DNA from: Leptolyngbyaceae cyanobacterium JSC-12
Lineage (GTDB): Bacteria; Cyanobacteriota; Cyanobacteriia; Leptolyngbyales; Leptolyngbyaceae
Assembly (NCBI GenBank): GCA_000309945.1
Contig: CM001633.1
Coordinates: 828,723 to 892,722, forward strand
Length of the DNA stretch: 64,000 bases
Direction of reading: 5' to 3'
The translations under genes and the position numbers were made by a program. This document shows positions 18,688 through 27,673 of this stretch, piece after piece. Numbering within the stretch: position 1 is the stretch's first letter; every line of letters starts with the position of its first letter. The notes under the pieces were generated by a model, which searched no databases, was not told the DNA's origin, and worked only from the letters and a program-made list of their open reading frames with translations.

Positions 18688-18735
18688 TAAAAATTCCTAG
18701 AAGATTTAGCACATTTACTTCTAAGAGAATTTTTA
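18688..18735. terminator. hairpin between hup and bgtB
   Basis: The arms TAAAAATTCCTAGAAG and CTTCTAAGAGAATTTTTA pair with a short bulge across a 14-nt loop. It lies between convergent genes, 2 bp from the bgtB stop, and has A/T runs at both ends, so it can serve both strands. Confidence 0.6.
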
Positions 18736-18737
18736 CC

Positions 18738-20246
18738 TTAGGACTTTGTGGCTCGATGTCGGAGTGGATCCATCCAGCGTTCTAGAAAGCTAAAAGCTTG
18801 AGACGACAGGAGGGTTAGCGCTAGGTAGACCAGTGCCACGGCAGTGTAAAGTTCAAACGGGCGGTAATTTTCTGCTACGATCAACTGTCCTCGCCGAAAC
18901 AGTTCTTCAAACCCAATTACAGCAACTAAACTGGTATCTTTCAGTAATGTAATGAATTCGTTCCCTAAAGGGGGAAGCATACGACGAAATGCTTGTGGAA
19001 AAATAATGTAGCGCATAGTCTGGACTGAATCTAAACCTAATGATTGCGCTGCTTCTGATTGCCCATAATCGATGGATTGAATTCCTGCTCGCACAATTTC
19101 GCCAATGTATGCTGCACTATTGAGACTTAATGCCACTACCGCTGCTAGAAAGCGATCAAAGGAAAAATCAATTTGTGACTCTTTGAGCACAGCGGGGATG
19201 CCAAAGTAGATCATAAAAATCTGCACGAGTAAGGGAGTCCCCCGAAAGAAGTCAATATAGGCTCTGGCAGCCCAGCGTACTGGCAATACCCGCGATAGAC
19301 GAGCGATCCCAATCAACGAGCCAGCGATCAACCCAAGCAGAGTAGAAATGGCTGCTAATTGCAGAGTAATAAACGCTCCGGCTAAAAGCGATGGCAGAGC
19401 ATCTAAAATTACCCTGAGTGGAGAAGCGGTTGTTGCAGCGGTTTTTCCCGTCGGGTCAAAAGCAGTGGCGGGAAGTTGGGGCGGATCAGCATTAAACCAT
19501 TTGCGATAAATGCGCTCGTAGGTGCCGTTTTCTAGAATGGTGGTCAAGCCCTGGTTAATGAGCTTCAGGTTGGGAGAGTTGAGCGCAGTGGGGATGCCGT
19601 AGAACTCTTCAGTGAGCAATTGTCCCACGATCTGAACTCGTTTGAGATTACCCGTATTAATGGCATAGAGCGTTACAGGGGCATCGTTAATGACTGCATC
19701 CACATTGCCGTTGCTCAATTCCTGGAGAGCCATTACAGCCGCATCAAAGGTACGAATGGTAGCATTGGGAATTTTCTTCGCAGTTTGGGCGCCTGTTGTG
19801 CCAATTTGAACGGCAATTTTCTTACCTGCTAAATCCTCTAATGAATTAATTTCTTGAGTTCCTGTGCGAACAGCGATCGCCAGCCCTGCTTTGAAGTAAG
19901 GACGGGAGAATGACACTACCTGCGATCGCTCTGGCGTAATCGTCATTGCTGAAACAGCGGCATCCACTGTACCTGCCTGTAAGGCAGGAATAATCCCATC
20001 AAATGGCAAACTTTGAAACTGCACTTCAAAATCGGCAGCTTTCCCCACCTCTCGCATCAAATCAATATCAAATCCTTGCAGTTCGCCGTTTGCAGCTTGA
20101 AATTCAAAAGGTGGATAAACGGGTTCCACCGCCACAATCAAGCTACGCTTTGCCGCATTGCCAGGATGACTAAAAACTAACAACAGTAAACAACTAAAGC
20201 CCAGAATCAGGGGATATAAAAATCGCAACGGTTGCAGCTTTTTCAT
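18738..20246 (-). CDS. bgtB: amino-acid ABC transporter, fused substrate-binding and permease protein (Bgt type)
   Basis: The 502-residue protein joins two domains. Residues ~1-30 are a signal or anchor helix and ~35-260 form a polar amino-acid-binding domain (VAVEPVYPPFEFQAANGELQGFDIDL, typical of the GlnH/HisJ family). Residues ~285-495 form a HisM/GlnP-type permease with the EAA loop (EAAQSLGLDSVQTMRYIIFPQAF). This fusion matches BgtB of Synechocystis, which with the ATPase BgtA forms a basic amino acid/glutamine permease. The ATPase gene is divergent, 86 bp away. The substrate is inferred from the family. Confidence 0.82.
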   Translation of the reverse strand: MKKLQPLRFLYPLILGFSCLLLLVFSHPGNAAKRSLIVAVEPVYPPFEFQAANGELQGFDIDLMREVGKAADFEVQFQSLPFDGIIPALQAGTVDAAVSAMTITPERSQVVSFSRPYFKAGLAIAVRTGTQEINSLEDLAGKKIAVQIGTTGAQTAKKIPNATIRTFDAAVMALQELSNGNVDAVINDAPVTLYAINTGNLKRVQIVGQLLTEEFYGIPTALNSPNLKLINQGLTTILENGTYERIYRKWFNADPPQLPATAFDPTGKTAATTASPLRVILDALPSLLAGAFITLQLAAISTLLGLIAGSLIGIARLSRVLPVRWAARAYIDFFRGTPLLVQIFMIYFGIPAVLKESQIDFSFDRFLAAVVALSLNSAAYIGEIVRAGIQSIDYGQSEAAQSLGLDSVQTMRYIIFPQAFRRMLPPLGNEFITLLKDTSLVAVIGFEELFRRGQLIVAENYRPFELYTAVALVYLALTLLSSQAFSFLERWMDPLRHRATKS

Positions 20247-20332
20247 ATAGTTGGATCAGAAAAAGATTCTCTCAATTAGAAAGGCAGCGAAAAAGTAAAC
20301 TTTACTCTATCACTAAGCGATTCTGTAAAACG

Positions 20333-21094
20333 ATGAATGATTCACCCGCCATATTGTTTGACTGTGTTGAGAAAAGTTATGGTTCGCTCGAGGTACTGCG
20401 CGGGGTGAGCGGACGGGTGAATCGGGGAGAGGTTCTAGCGGTCATTGGTTCCTCTGGCTGCGGGAAAAGTACATTACTGCGTTGCCTGAACCGATTGGAA
20501 ACGATCAGCCGGGGGCGAATTGTGGTCAACGGCATGGAAGTGTCTCAACCTGGCTTGAGCAACAAACAATTACGGCAGTTGCGATCGCAGGTGGGCACTG
20601 TGTTCCAGCAGTTTAATTTATTTCCTCACCTGTCTGTCCTGGAAAATTTGATCCTGGCTCCACAGAGAGTGTTAAACAAGTCGCGGCAGGAGAGCATCGA
20701 CCGTGCCCGCTATTACCTGGAACAGGTGGGGCTGCAAGACAAAGCCACTGCTTACCCCGATCAACTCTCCGGTGGACAAAAGCAACGAGTCGCGATCGCC
20801 CGCAGTTTGTGCATGGATCCTCAGGTAATGCTGTTTGATGAACCTACAAGTGCCCTCGATCCAGAACTGGTGGGAGAAGTGCTGGAAGTGATGCAAGACC
20901 TGGCAGGTCAGGGCATGACAATGGTTGTTGTTACCCACGAAATTCAGTTTGCGCGGGAAGTTGCCCAAACTGTCATGTTCTTAGACAAAGGCTGCGTAGT
21001 AGAAGCAGGAAATGCGCGAGAAGTGCTGCTGCATCCCCAGAGCGATCGCCTCAAAGCCTTTCTAAGTCGAATGCGCCAGGCACAACCCTTTTAA
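20333..21094 (+). CDS. bgtA: amino-acid ABC transporter ATPase (GlnQ/BgtA family)
   Basis: The 253-residue ATPase contains the Walker A GSSGCGKS (about residue 38), Q-loop VFQQFNLFPH, signature LSGGQKQRVAIAR and Walker B VMLFDEPTSALDPE, followed by VVTHE with the switch His. The length is normal for polar amino-acid importers. It is transcribed away from the fused binding/permease gene, and the 86-bp gap likely holds both promoters. The pairing with BgtB is inferred from adjacency and family. Its last four bases overlap the stop end of the convergent photolyase gene. Confidence 0.85.
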   Translation: MNDSPAILFDCVEKSYGSLEVLRGVSGRVNRGEVLAVIGSSGCGKSTLLRCLNRLETISRGRIVVNGMEVSQPGLSNKQLRQLRSQVGTVFQQFNLFPHLSVLENLILAPQRVLNKSRQESIDRARYYLEQVGLQDKATAYPDQLSGGQKQRVAIARSLCMDPQVMLFDEPTSALDPELVGEVLEVMQDLAGQGMTMVVVTHEIQFAREVAQTVMFLDKGCVVEAGNAREVLLHPQSDRLKAFLSRMRQAQPF

Positions 21095-22498
21095 TGCTGC
21101 AAAAGCCAGTCCTGCGCCTGTTGCCGAATGGTCGCCAATTCCTCAGCAGCCATTTTATCCAGATTCTTCAACATAAAGCTCATGCGTCCTTGCGATCGCA
21201 ACACTTCCCGGTGGCGATCAAGAAAATCCCAGTAAAAGAAGTTGAACGGACAGGCACCTTCCCCCGTGCGCTGTTTAGGATTGTAAACACAGTTGCCGCA
21301 ATAATCGCTCATTTTGTTCACATAATTGGCAGAGGCAGCGTAGGGCTTAGATGCCAACATGCCACCATCGGCAAACAACCCCATGCCAATTACATTCGTT
21401 TGCATTACCCAGTCGTAAGCATCAATAAACGCAGTGTGAAACCAACGCTCAACTTCTTGAGGAGACAATCCCGCAATCAGAGCAAAATTACTTAGAATCA
21501 TCAGCCGTTGAATGTGATGGGCATATCCACTACGTTCCACCTGTTTCAAAGTTTGATGCAAACAGTTCATCTCAGTTTTGTCCCCATCCCAAAAAAACTC
21601 TGGTAACGGGTGAATGTGGTTAAACCAGTTGCGGTTAGCATACTCCTCATGGACAAAGTGATATAACCCATGCACGTATTCGCGCCAGCCCGCTACCTGC
21701 CGGATAAACCCCTCCACACTATTCAGACTCAGTTCCCGCTCCTGCAAAGCATCCTCTGCTGCTGCCACCACTTCTGCTGGATGCAGCAATCCCAGGTTTA
21801 GATAGGGCGAAATCAGGGCGTGCCACAGCGTCTCTTGCCCGGTTACCATCGCATCCTGATAAGGTCCAAATGTGGGCAGTCGTGTTTCGATGAAATCCTC
21901 CAACACCTGAAGCGCTTGCTGTCGCGTTACTGCCCAACGAAACGGAGTTGCTTTGCCATAAGTTGGAAATTCTAAGGCTTCAACCTGTTCAATTACTGCT
22001 TGTGTGATTGCATCTGGTTCAAACCATAGTGGCTTTGGCGGATTCAGCTTTCCTTTCGGGGGCTGCCGATTCTCCTTATCAAAATTCCACACCCCACCCA
22101 CGGGTTGATTACCCTCCATCAAAATTCCCAACCGTCGCCGCCCCTCCCGATAAAAATCCTCCATTAACAGGCGCTTACGTGGTTTTGCCCACTGCTTGAA
22201 TTCATTTACACTCCACAAAAAGTGGTTGTTAGGAATCAACGTAATTTTACAGGGCAGATTCAGCGCTTGGATCAGGGCAGCAAACGGGCGATCGCTCGGC
22301 TCCATCACCCGCAATTCCGTAATCTGGTTCGCCTCAATCCACTGACACAACGGTGCTTCAAATTCTACCGCTTGTTGATAGTACGTTACCTGCCAGCCCG
22401 CATTCCTCAACTCTGCCGCAAAATGCCGCATCGCCGACCACACCAGCACCAACTTCTGTTTGTGATACCGGCGTTCCTGCACATGGTGTAACGACTCA

Positions 22499-23031
22499 AA
22501 TGAACTACCCCGCTGCAAGCAGACGGGGTATCAGAATCAAAAAAGAGTAAGCTGCTCATCTCGGTGTAGCTTGAGATATTCGTTACCCTGATTTTTGACG
22601 TAGTTCGCAATCATCCCTTCATCCCCGTGTTTCCCAACTGTACTTGCAAAATAGCCATCACTCCAAAACTCTCCACCCCATAGCTTTTGCTTCACCTGAG
22701 GACAACGCCGAAACACTTCCCTTGCGGTCAAACTCTTGATCATTTTGACCAATTTGGTCACGCTGTATGTCGGCACCGATTGGACTAAAAAGTGCACATG
22801 GTCTTTGTCTACACCGATTTCTATAAATTTAATCTCGTAGCGTTTCTCAATCTCCAGGCAAACTTCTCGCAAAACTTCATCGACCTGTTCATCAAACACA
22901 GCCCGCCGATACTTTGCTGGAAACACAAGGTGGTATAGCAAAACCGTAACGTTATGACTTTTGTGGATGTACTCGCTCATCCCTGCATTTTACGCTGCAG
23001 AGCAGCGGGGAATTGACCCATAGAGATTAAA
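22499..23031 (-). mobile_element. IS200/IS605-family insertion sequence, copy 1 (about 533 bp)
   Basis: The boundaries were set by comparing the two copies; sequence identity stops at about 22499 and 23031. The element encodes one TnpA and no TnpB, so it is IS200-like. Subterminal hairpins are visible: ACCCCGCTGCAAGCAGACGG at 22507 onward, closing with GGT, and CGCTGCAGAGCAGCG near 22993-23009. No terminal inverted repeats or target duplications are expected for this family. It interrupts the photolyase gene. The end positions are uncertain by a few bases. Confidence 0.85.
22537..22980 (-). CDS. tnpA: IS200/IS605 TnpA transposase (Y1 HUH), copy 1
   Basis: This complete 147-residue transposase has the HUH pair in DKDHVHFLVQ and the catalytic Tyr in MIANYVKNQG near the C-terminus. 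The other conserved words of the family are present, such as YHLVFPAKYRR and LWGGEFWSDGYF. It cuts and rejoins single-stranded DNA at the subterminal hairpins. The translation is identical to the copy at 25370-25813, which indicates recent movement. No defect is visible, so it is probably active. Confidence 0.93.
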   Translation of the reverse strand: MSEYIHKSHNVTVLLYHLVFPAKYRRAVFDEQVDEVLREVCLEIEKRYEIKFIEIGVDKDHVHFLVQSVPTYSVTKLVKMIKSLTAREVFRRCPQVKQKLWGGEFWSDGYFASTVGKHGDEGMIANYVKNQGNEYLKLHRDEQLTLF

Positions 23032-23131
23032 ACTACAGGCGTTTTTTCCCGCTGACTTATACAGCCTTGTAGGGCTGCCTGTCCTTGCCAGAGTTGATTA
23101 CCGAGAATCCAGATACCAATTGTCATATCTA

Positions 23132-24625
23132 CTACTCATTAACCTTTTCAATCTGCCTCACAACGGTTAACGCTGAGTAACTTACGCCTGCGGTGCCTTC
23201 GCCAGGATGGGTCGAGTCGCCTACAAGCCAGAGATGCTTGATTGGGGTGCGATTGGCAAAGCCAAAGGGACCAAAGGTGGAGATGCGCTGACCAATGCCG
23301 CCCACAATGCCGCGATCGCGGGCAGTATACCGGGCAAACGTCCGGGGCGTTGCCGATTCAATGTGTTCTATCGTCTGCTCATTCAAGTCAAAGAATTGAT
23401 TCAAGCGGGCCAGCGCTTCGTCTGTGTAGCGTTGTTTAAGGGAAAAGTAGTGACCTCCTTCCCACACATTCACATCTGTAAACGACGAGGCGATGATCGT
23501 GGCTTTTCCGTCTGGAGCACGTCCATCTCCAGGCTTAGAGACGGAAACGAATAGGGAGTTGTTTTCGGCAATGGGACCGTCATAATCGTAGAGAAATTGC
23601 AGATGAAGTGGACAATTTTCAGGAATGGCGCGTTGATCCACACCGAGATAAATCACAAATGCACCGGATGAGGGTGGCAGTTTATCCACTCGTTGGCGAT
23701 AGCCTCTGGGTGTCTGTTCGCCTAATAGCTGCACCAAATTTTGCACCGTTACATTTGCCACAATCTGATCTGCAGGTTCCGTCCAGATGGTGTTGGTTTT
23801 CTGATTGCGGATGGTTACACCTGTCACCCTACCGTTTTCAGTGTGGATTTGTTCAACGGTGTGCCGCATCAACAATTTGCCACCATCTCGTTCAAAGGCT
23901 TTTACCAGGCGATCGCTCAGTGCCTGCATACTACCCTGCAAGTGAAATAATCCCTGCGGAGCCTGAGATATGCTCAATGCCGTTGCTGCATAGAGCAATG
24001 CAGTTTCGTCTGCATCCACCTGGGAATACAACTTTAATTGCATATTGAGAAAAGTCTTGAGGCGGCGATCGTGCGTTAACCCATAACCCCGCAGGGCATC
24101 CCCCACAGTCGAGAAGGTATGAGGCACAGTAATCAACGTTCCAGGACGAACCGCTTTCACCAATTGCCACAGATCCCAGGCATTGCGTGGTGGCAACACC
24201 GGATCACGAGACTGGAATCTCCAACTAGCCTGAAACAAATCAGCAAGCAATTGCCAAAATGGTTCACTGCCAGGAAACTGCCGTTGTCGTTCCGCTTTCC
24301 ACTGCTCGCGATCGCGCCATACATTAATCGGTTCCGTTTCACCCGGTAAATACACCGCACACGCCGGATCACACTGTGTTGCCGCAGGCGGATCAATTTC
24401 CAACTCGGCAAAAATGCGATGATGAATACCCCCTGGTTCCAGCCCTGCCACTTGTGTTGCTCCCACATCAAACGTGAAACCTTTGCGTTTAAACGTAGAA
24501 GCACACCCACCTGGCACCAATGCCTGATCTAGCATTAGTACAGAGTAGCCCCGATGTGCCAGCAGTGCGCCTGCGGTTAGCCCGCCAATTCCTGCTCCAA
24601 CTACAACAACCCGCTTGTCAACCAT
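23132..24625 (-). CDS. crtD: FAD-dependent carotenoid desaturase, CrtD (C-3',4' desaturase) type
   Basis: The 497-residue protein begins with the dinucleotide-binding motif VVVVGAGIGGLTAGALLAHR. It carries the phytoene-desaturase-family C-terminal motif (WLVGDSTHPGEGTAGVSYSAL). Features such as VPGGCASTFKRKGFTFDVGATQ are those of the cyanobacterial CrtD/CrtH branch. I favour CrtD, which introduces the 3',4' double bond in myxoxanthophyll synthesis; the carotene isomerase CrtH is the alternative. It precedes the interrupted photolyase gene by 5 bp and is flanked on both sides by direct copies of the same insertion sequence. Confidence 0.72.
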   Translation of the reverse strand: MVDKRVVVVGAGIGGLTAGALLAHRGYSVLMLDQALVPGGCASTFKRKGFTFDVGATQVAGLEPGGIHHRIFAELEIDPPAATQCDPACAVYLPGETEPINVWRDREQWKAERQRQFPGSEPFWQLLADLFQASWRFQSRDPVLPPRNAWDLWQLVKAVRPGTLITVPHTFSTVGDALRGYGLTHDRRLKTFLNMQLKLYSQVDADETALLYAATALSISQAPQGLFHLQGSMQALSDRLVKAFERDGGKLLMRHTVEQIHTENGRVTGVTIRNQKTNTIWTEPADQIVANVTVQNLVQLLGEQTPRGYRQRVDKLPPSSGAFVIYLGVDQRAIPENCPLHLQFLYDYDGPIAENNSLFVSVSKPGDGRAPDGKATIIASSFTDVNVWEGGHYFSLKQRYTDEALARLNQFFDLNEQTIEHIESATPRTFARYTARDRGIVGGIGQRISTFGPFGFANRTPIKHLWLVGDSTHPGEGTAGVSYSALTVVRQIEKVNE

Positions 24626-25331
24626 GGGTTCTTTACATTTTGTAAACTCTCTTAATTATCTTAAGCGAATTACAGGAAACCAGGGTTAATTATCGACATC
24701 GGTTTTGGCTATCCGGCACATTGCGTAAGGCAGATGTTGTGACGGCAGCACCTTTAACAAAAGGTTGGTCAACCATTTCTGCTAAATCAACTGACTGTAG
24801 CAAACTGCGCCAATTTGAAATGATTTGGTTGTCTTGTGGGAACTTCTGACGTAATTGCGCTAAGGCTGTCAGCGCATCGTACCAAATGCCATTGGTTGCA
24901 TAAAGAGTTGCTTGCTGCAAGGGTGTTGCAGTTGATAGCTCTTCTATTAACTTCTGATCCAACCTGATCCGAATCACCACACCTTGAATCGTCGGGCGGT
25001 AATCGGACGATCGCCCAGGTTCACAGGTTGTGGAAAGCACCCAGCGATAAGGTTTGCTAACTTCTAGAGGGGAAATTGTTTCAGGTAAAGCAATCTCAAC
25101 AATACCTGACTGGTTAGGAGTTACGATTTCAGTTTTATAAACGATTTTTCGAGTATCTTGCTCCTCCAAACTAAATTCGACTAAATACTTTGACTGAGTA
25201 TTTCCCGGAATGTAAAACCAGAACGATGGATAATCTTGAATGGTGTATCCCCAAACGTCTAGATTTGATACATAATGATTAGGAGATAATTTCTGAAAGA
25301 ATGCTAAGGCAGTTAAAGATGGATGGTTCTT

Positions 25332-25864
25332 AATGAACTACCCCGCTGCAAGCAGACGGGGTATCAGAATCAAAAAAGAGTAAGCTGCTCATCTCGGTGT
25401 AGCTTGAGATATTCGTTACCCTGATTTTTGACGTAGTTCGCAATCATCCCTTCATCCCCGTGTTTCCCAACTGTACTTGCAAAATAGCCATCACTCCAAA
25501 ACTCTCCACCCCATAGCTTTTGCTTCACCTGAGGACAACGCCGAAACACTTCCCTTGCGGTCAAACTCTTGATCATTTTGACCAATTTGGTCACGCTGTA
25601 TGTCGGCACCGATTGGACTAAAAAGTGCACATGGTCTTTGTCTACACCGATTTCTATAAATTTAATCTCGTAGCGTTTCTCAATCTCCAGGCAAACTTCT
25701 CGCAAAACTTCATCGACCTGTTCATCAAACACAGCCCGCCGATACTTTGCTGGAAACACAAGGTGGTATAGCAAAACCGTAACGTTATGACTTTTGTGGA
25801 TGTACTCGCTCATCCCTGCATTTTACGCTGCAGAGCAGCGGGGAATTGACCCATAGAGATTAAA
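25332..25864 (-). mobile_element. IS200/IS605-family insertion sequence, copy 2 (about 533 bp)
   Basis: By eye it is identical to copy 1 over its whole length and in the same orientation, 2.8 kb away. Flanking sequences differ, which fixes the ends at about 25332 and 25864. It carries the same subterminal hairpins. It interrupts the DUF928 gene. Confidence 0.85.
25370..25813 (-). CDS. tnpA: IS200/IS605 TnpA transposase (Y1 HUH), copy 2
   Basis: This 147-residue product is identical in sequence to the one at 22537-22980, with the same HUH motif (DHVHFLVQ) and Tyr in NYVKNQG. Complete identity between copies points to transposition within a short evolutionary time. Confidence 0.93.
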   Translation of the reverse strand: MSEYIHKSHNVTVLLYHLVFPAKYRRAVFDEQVDEVLREVCLEIEKRYEIKFIEIGVDKDHVHFLVQSVPTYSVTKLVKMIKSLTAREVFRRCPQVKQKLWGGEFWSDGYFASTVGKHGDEGMIANYVKNQGNEYLKLHRDEQLTLF

Positions 25865-26121
25865 GAGAGGGTTGTTGGTCGCTCAGGCGGCACAAACCAG
25901 ACTGATTGAGTTAAGCTTTGCCCAAATACCACTTGTGTAGAAATCGATAGCCAAAATGCAACCGCGATCGCGGTTTTCAGTCTCACAAGCAGCTTTAACT
26001 TCATGATTCGGACAAGTTTCCTTATAGAGCGATGCAAATCTCTACGCTGCTATTTTGAGAAATTATGCAAACTCATCATCCCTGCGACGTAGATAAAGCT
26101 TACCTACAGATAACACACCTA

Positions 26122-26194
26122 CGAGCATGGCAGGAGTCGAACCTGCGACACCCAGAACCGGAATCTGGTGCTCTATCCTCTGAGCTACATGCCC
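26122..26194 (-). tRNA. tRNA-Arg (anticodon CCG)
   Basis: The minus strand folds as a full cloverleaf. The acceptor GGGCATG pairs with CATGCTC, and the discriminator is G. The D arm is AGCTCAGAGGATAGAGC, and the T arm is GCAGGTTCGACTCCTGC. The anticodon stem CCAGA/TCTGG holds the loop TTCCGGT with anticodon CCG, which reads CGG codons. The CCA is not encoded. It lies between the DUF928 gene and the M23 peptidase gene. Confidence 0.95.
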
Positions 26195-26245
26195 TTGCAC
26201 CACTGTGCATTGTAAGTATAGCATTTCTCTGGCGTAAGGCGATGG

Positions 26246-27430
26246 TTAAAGAAATGCGATTGGATCGGTCGGTTCTCCATCACGACGCACTTCAAAATGC
26301 AGGTGAGGTCCAGTGGAAAGCCCTGTAGATCCCACTGCGGCGATCGCCTGTCCTCGCTGAACAGTTTGTCCTTCAACGACATAAAGTTCGCTAGTGTGAG
26401 CATACAGGGTGATAATGTTACTACCATGATCAATGATCACGGTATTCCCATAGCCTCCATACCAGCCCGCAAAAATTACAGTTCCTCGTTCCGCCGCATA
26501 GATAGTTGCGCCGTAATCTGCGCCAATGTCTAATCCAGCATGAAATCGTTCATACCCAAGAACCGGGTGCATCCGCCAACCAAAGGGACTTGTAATTTCT
26601 CCGGCAACGGGCAATAGCATTTGCCCACTCCCCCGAAATGCCACACGTTCACCGTGAGCAACTCGCTGCATAATCAGCGCACTAATAGCACGAGAATCGC
26701 GCTCTAGTTGGGCTTCAGCAACTTCCATTGCTCGGCGATCGCTCGTTAGCCGCCCAATTGAGTTTTTTTGATCAATTGCAAGTGCTTCCAATTGACCTTT
26801 TTGCGCTAGCAATTGTTGTGTGAGAATTGTAATTTCATTTTTCTTTTGTTCAACGGCATTACGCTGCTGTTCCAGTTTATCTGCATCCAATTTCAAACTG
26901 ATGAGCGTTTGTTGGTCAGCCTGGTGAACTCGTTTTAGTTGATAACGCCGATCCAAAAACTCATTCAGGCTCTGGCTTTGTAGCAAAACTGCCCATCCCT
27001 GATCAACTCGTTGCCGTTGTAAAAATTGCAACCGCGCAATCGTTGATGAGCGCTTCTGTTCATAGGACTTTTCCGCCAGTGCTAACTTGGTTTCTAACTG
27101 CCTTAATTTTTGAGTTTCATCCTGAAGCCGCTCTCCACCAAGCTGAAGTTGCTTTGTGGTGGCTTTAATCCCTTTTTGCAAGTCTTTTAATGTATTCTGT
27201 GCGGCTCCTTCCAATTGTTGAAGACGGGTGCGCTCTTCTGAAAGGTGCGATCGCTGCCGTTCAATTTGCTGTTGATAGTCTTGCAAGTGGTCGAGAGAGG
27301 TTTGGGCAAGATATAACGGTTTTATTTCTGAAAAAGCAGATGCCGAACCAGGCACGCTTGCCAAGATAAGCCAGAGCATCCAACCAAGCGCCAGAACAAG
27401 CCGCCACCAAAATCGCTGCAACACAGTCAC
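26246..27430 (-). CDS. M23 (LytM) peptidase with coiled coil, EnvC-like
   Basis: The 394-residue protein has a signal peptide (about residues 1-33). A long coiled coil rich in Gln/Leu/Arg follows (about 45-255), then a C-terminal LytM domain (about 272-394). The zinc ligands appear intact: HAGLD (HxxxD) and HLHFEV (HxH). Such proteins either cut peptidoglycan cross-links or activate amidases at division sites. Intact ligands favour real endopeptidase activity here. The gene is single, with tRNA-Arg just downstream. Confidence 0.88.
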   Translation of the reverse strand: MTVLQRFWWRLVLALGWMLWLILASVPGSASAFSEIKPLYLAQTSLDHLQDYQQQIERQRSHLSEERTRLQQLEGAAQNTLKDLQKGIKATTKQLQLGGERLQDETQKLRQLETKLALAEKSYEQKRSSTIARLQFLQRQRVDQGWAVLLQSQSLNEFLDRRYQLKRVHQADQQTLISLKLDADKLEQQRNAVEQKKNEITILTQQLLAQKGQLEALAIDQKNSIGRLTSDRRAMEVAEAQLERDSRAISALIMQRVAHGERVAFRGSGQMLLPVAGEITSPFGWRMHPVLGYERFHAGLDIGADYGATIYAAERGTVIFAGWYGGYGNTVIIDHGSNIITLYAHTSELYVVEGQTVQRGQAIAAVGSTGLSTGPHLHFEVRRDGEPTDPIAFL

Positions 27431-27673
27431 TAGAAAAATTTAGTTAGGGCATTATGAACTCTGGCATTGTACTCACAGTTCATGATTTGAATACATTGGT
27501 TTTTGATATTGCGAATAGTTTTTGATGTTGTGAAGACATTGCGAAATATTGCAAGCCTCAAACATTCTTTGCAGTTAAAAGACCTTGACAATCCCACTTT
27601 TTCAGCTTTTGAAAAGATAGATTAGTCATATAAGATACAAATTTCCTGGCTGCATAGGCAGCAGGGGTGGGGA

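Larger units (their letters stand above)
21091..23126 (-). pseudogene. FeS-type (6-4) photolyase/cryptochrome-like gene, split by an IS200-like element
   Basis: The N-terminal fragment (ATG at 23126 to about 23032) reads MTIGIWILGNQLWQGQAALQ and ends near EKTPVVL. The rest resumes near 22498 with ESLHHVQERRYHKQKLVLVW and runs to 21091. Between them lies the element at 22499-23031. Joined, the protein would be about 500 residues, normal for the deoxyribodipyrimidine photolyase-related (PhrB/FeS-BCP) family. Cys residues in EMNCLHQT and CGNC...GACPF match the 4Fe-4S ligands, and FAD-domain motifs are intact. The large fragment has only a TTG start inside the element, so it lacks the first ~34 residues and is probably inactive. 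crtD ends 5 bp upstream, which suggests an operon. Confidence 0.85.
24690..26004 (-). pseudogene. DUF928-family protein gene, interrupted by an IS200-like element
   Basis: The N-terminal piece (ATG 26004 to about 25865) has a signal peptide ending at VFGQ and the segment VWFVPPERPTTLS. The C-terminal piece (about 25331 to 24690) reads LTALAFFQKLSPNH, then GYTIQDYPSFWFYIP, the hallmark of cyanobacterial DUF928 proteins. It ends with a Leu/Gln-rich helical part. The element at 25332-25864 separates them. In my hand reconstruction the two frames do not rejoin cleanly, so a base or two may also have been lost. The function of DUF928 is unknown; the proteins are exported. Confidence 0.78.

Noticed and set aside
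21091-22518. An intact 475-residue photolyase-like gene starting at 22518
   Set aside because: The start is a TTG inside the insertion element; the real N-terminus is found at 23126-23032 on the other side.
25810-26037. A separate 75-residue exported protein
   Set aside because: Its last codons come from the insertion element; the rest is the N-terminus of the interrupted DUF928 gene, with the ATG at 26004.
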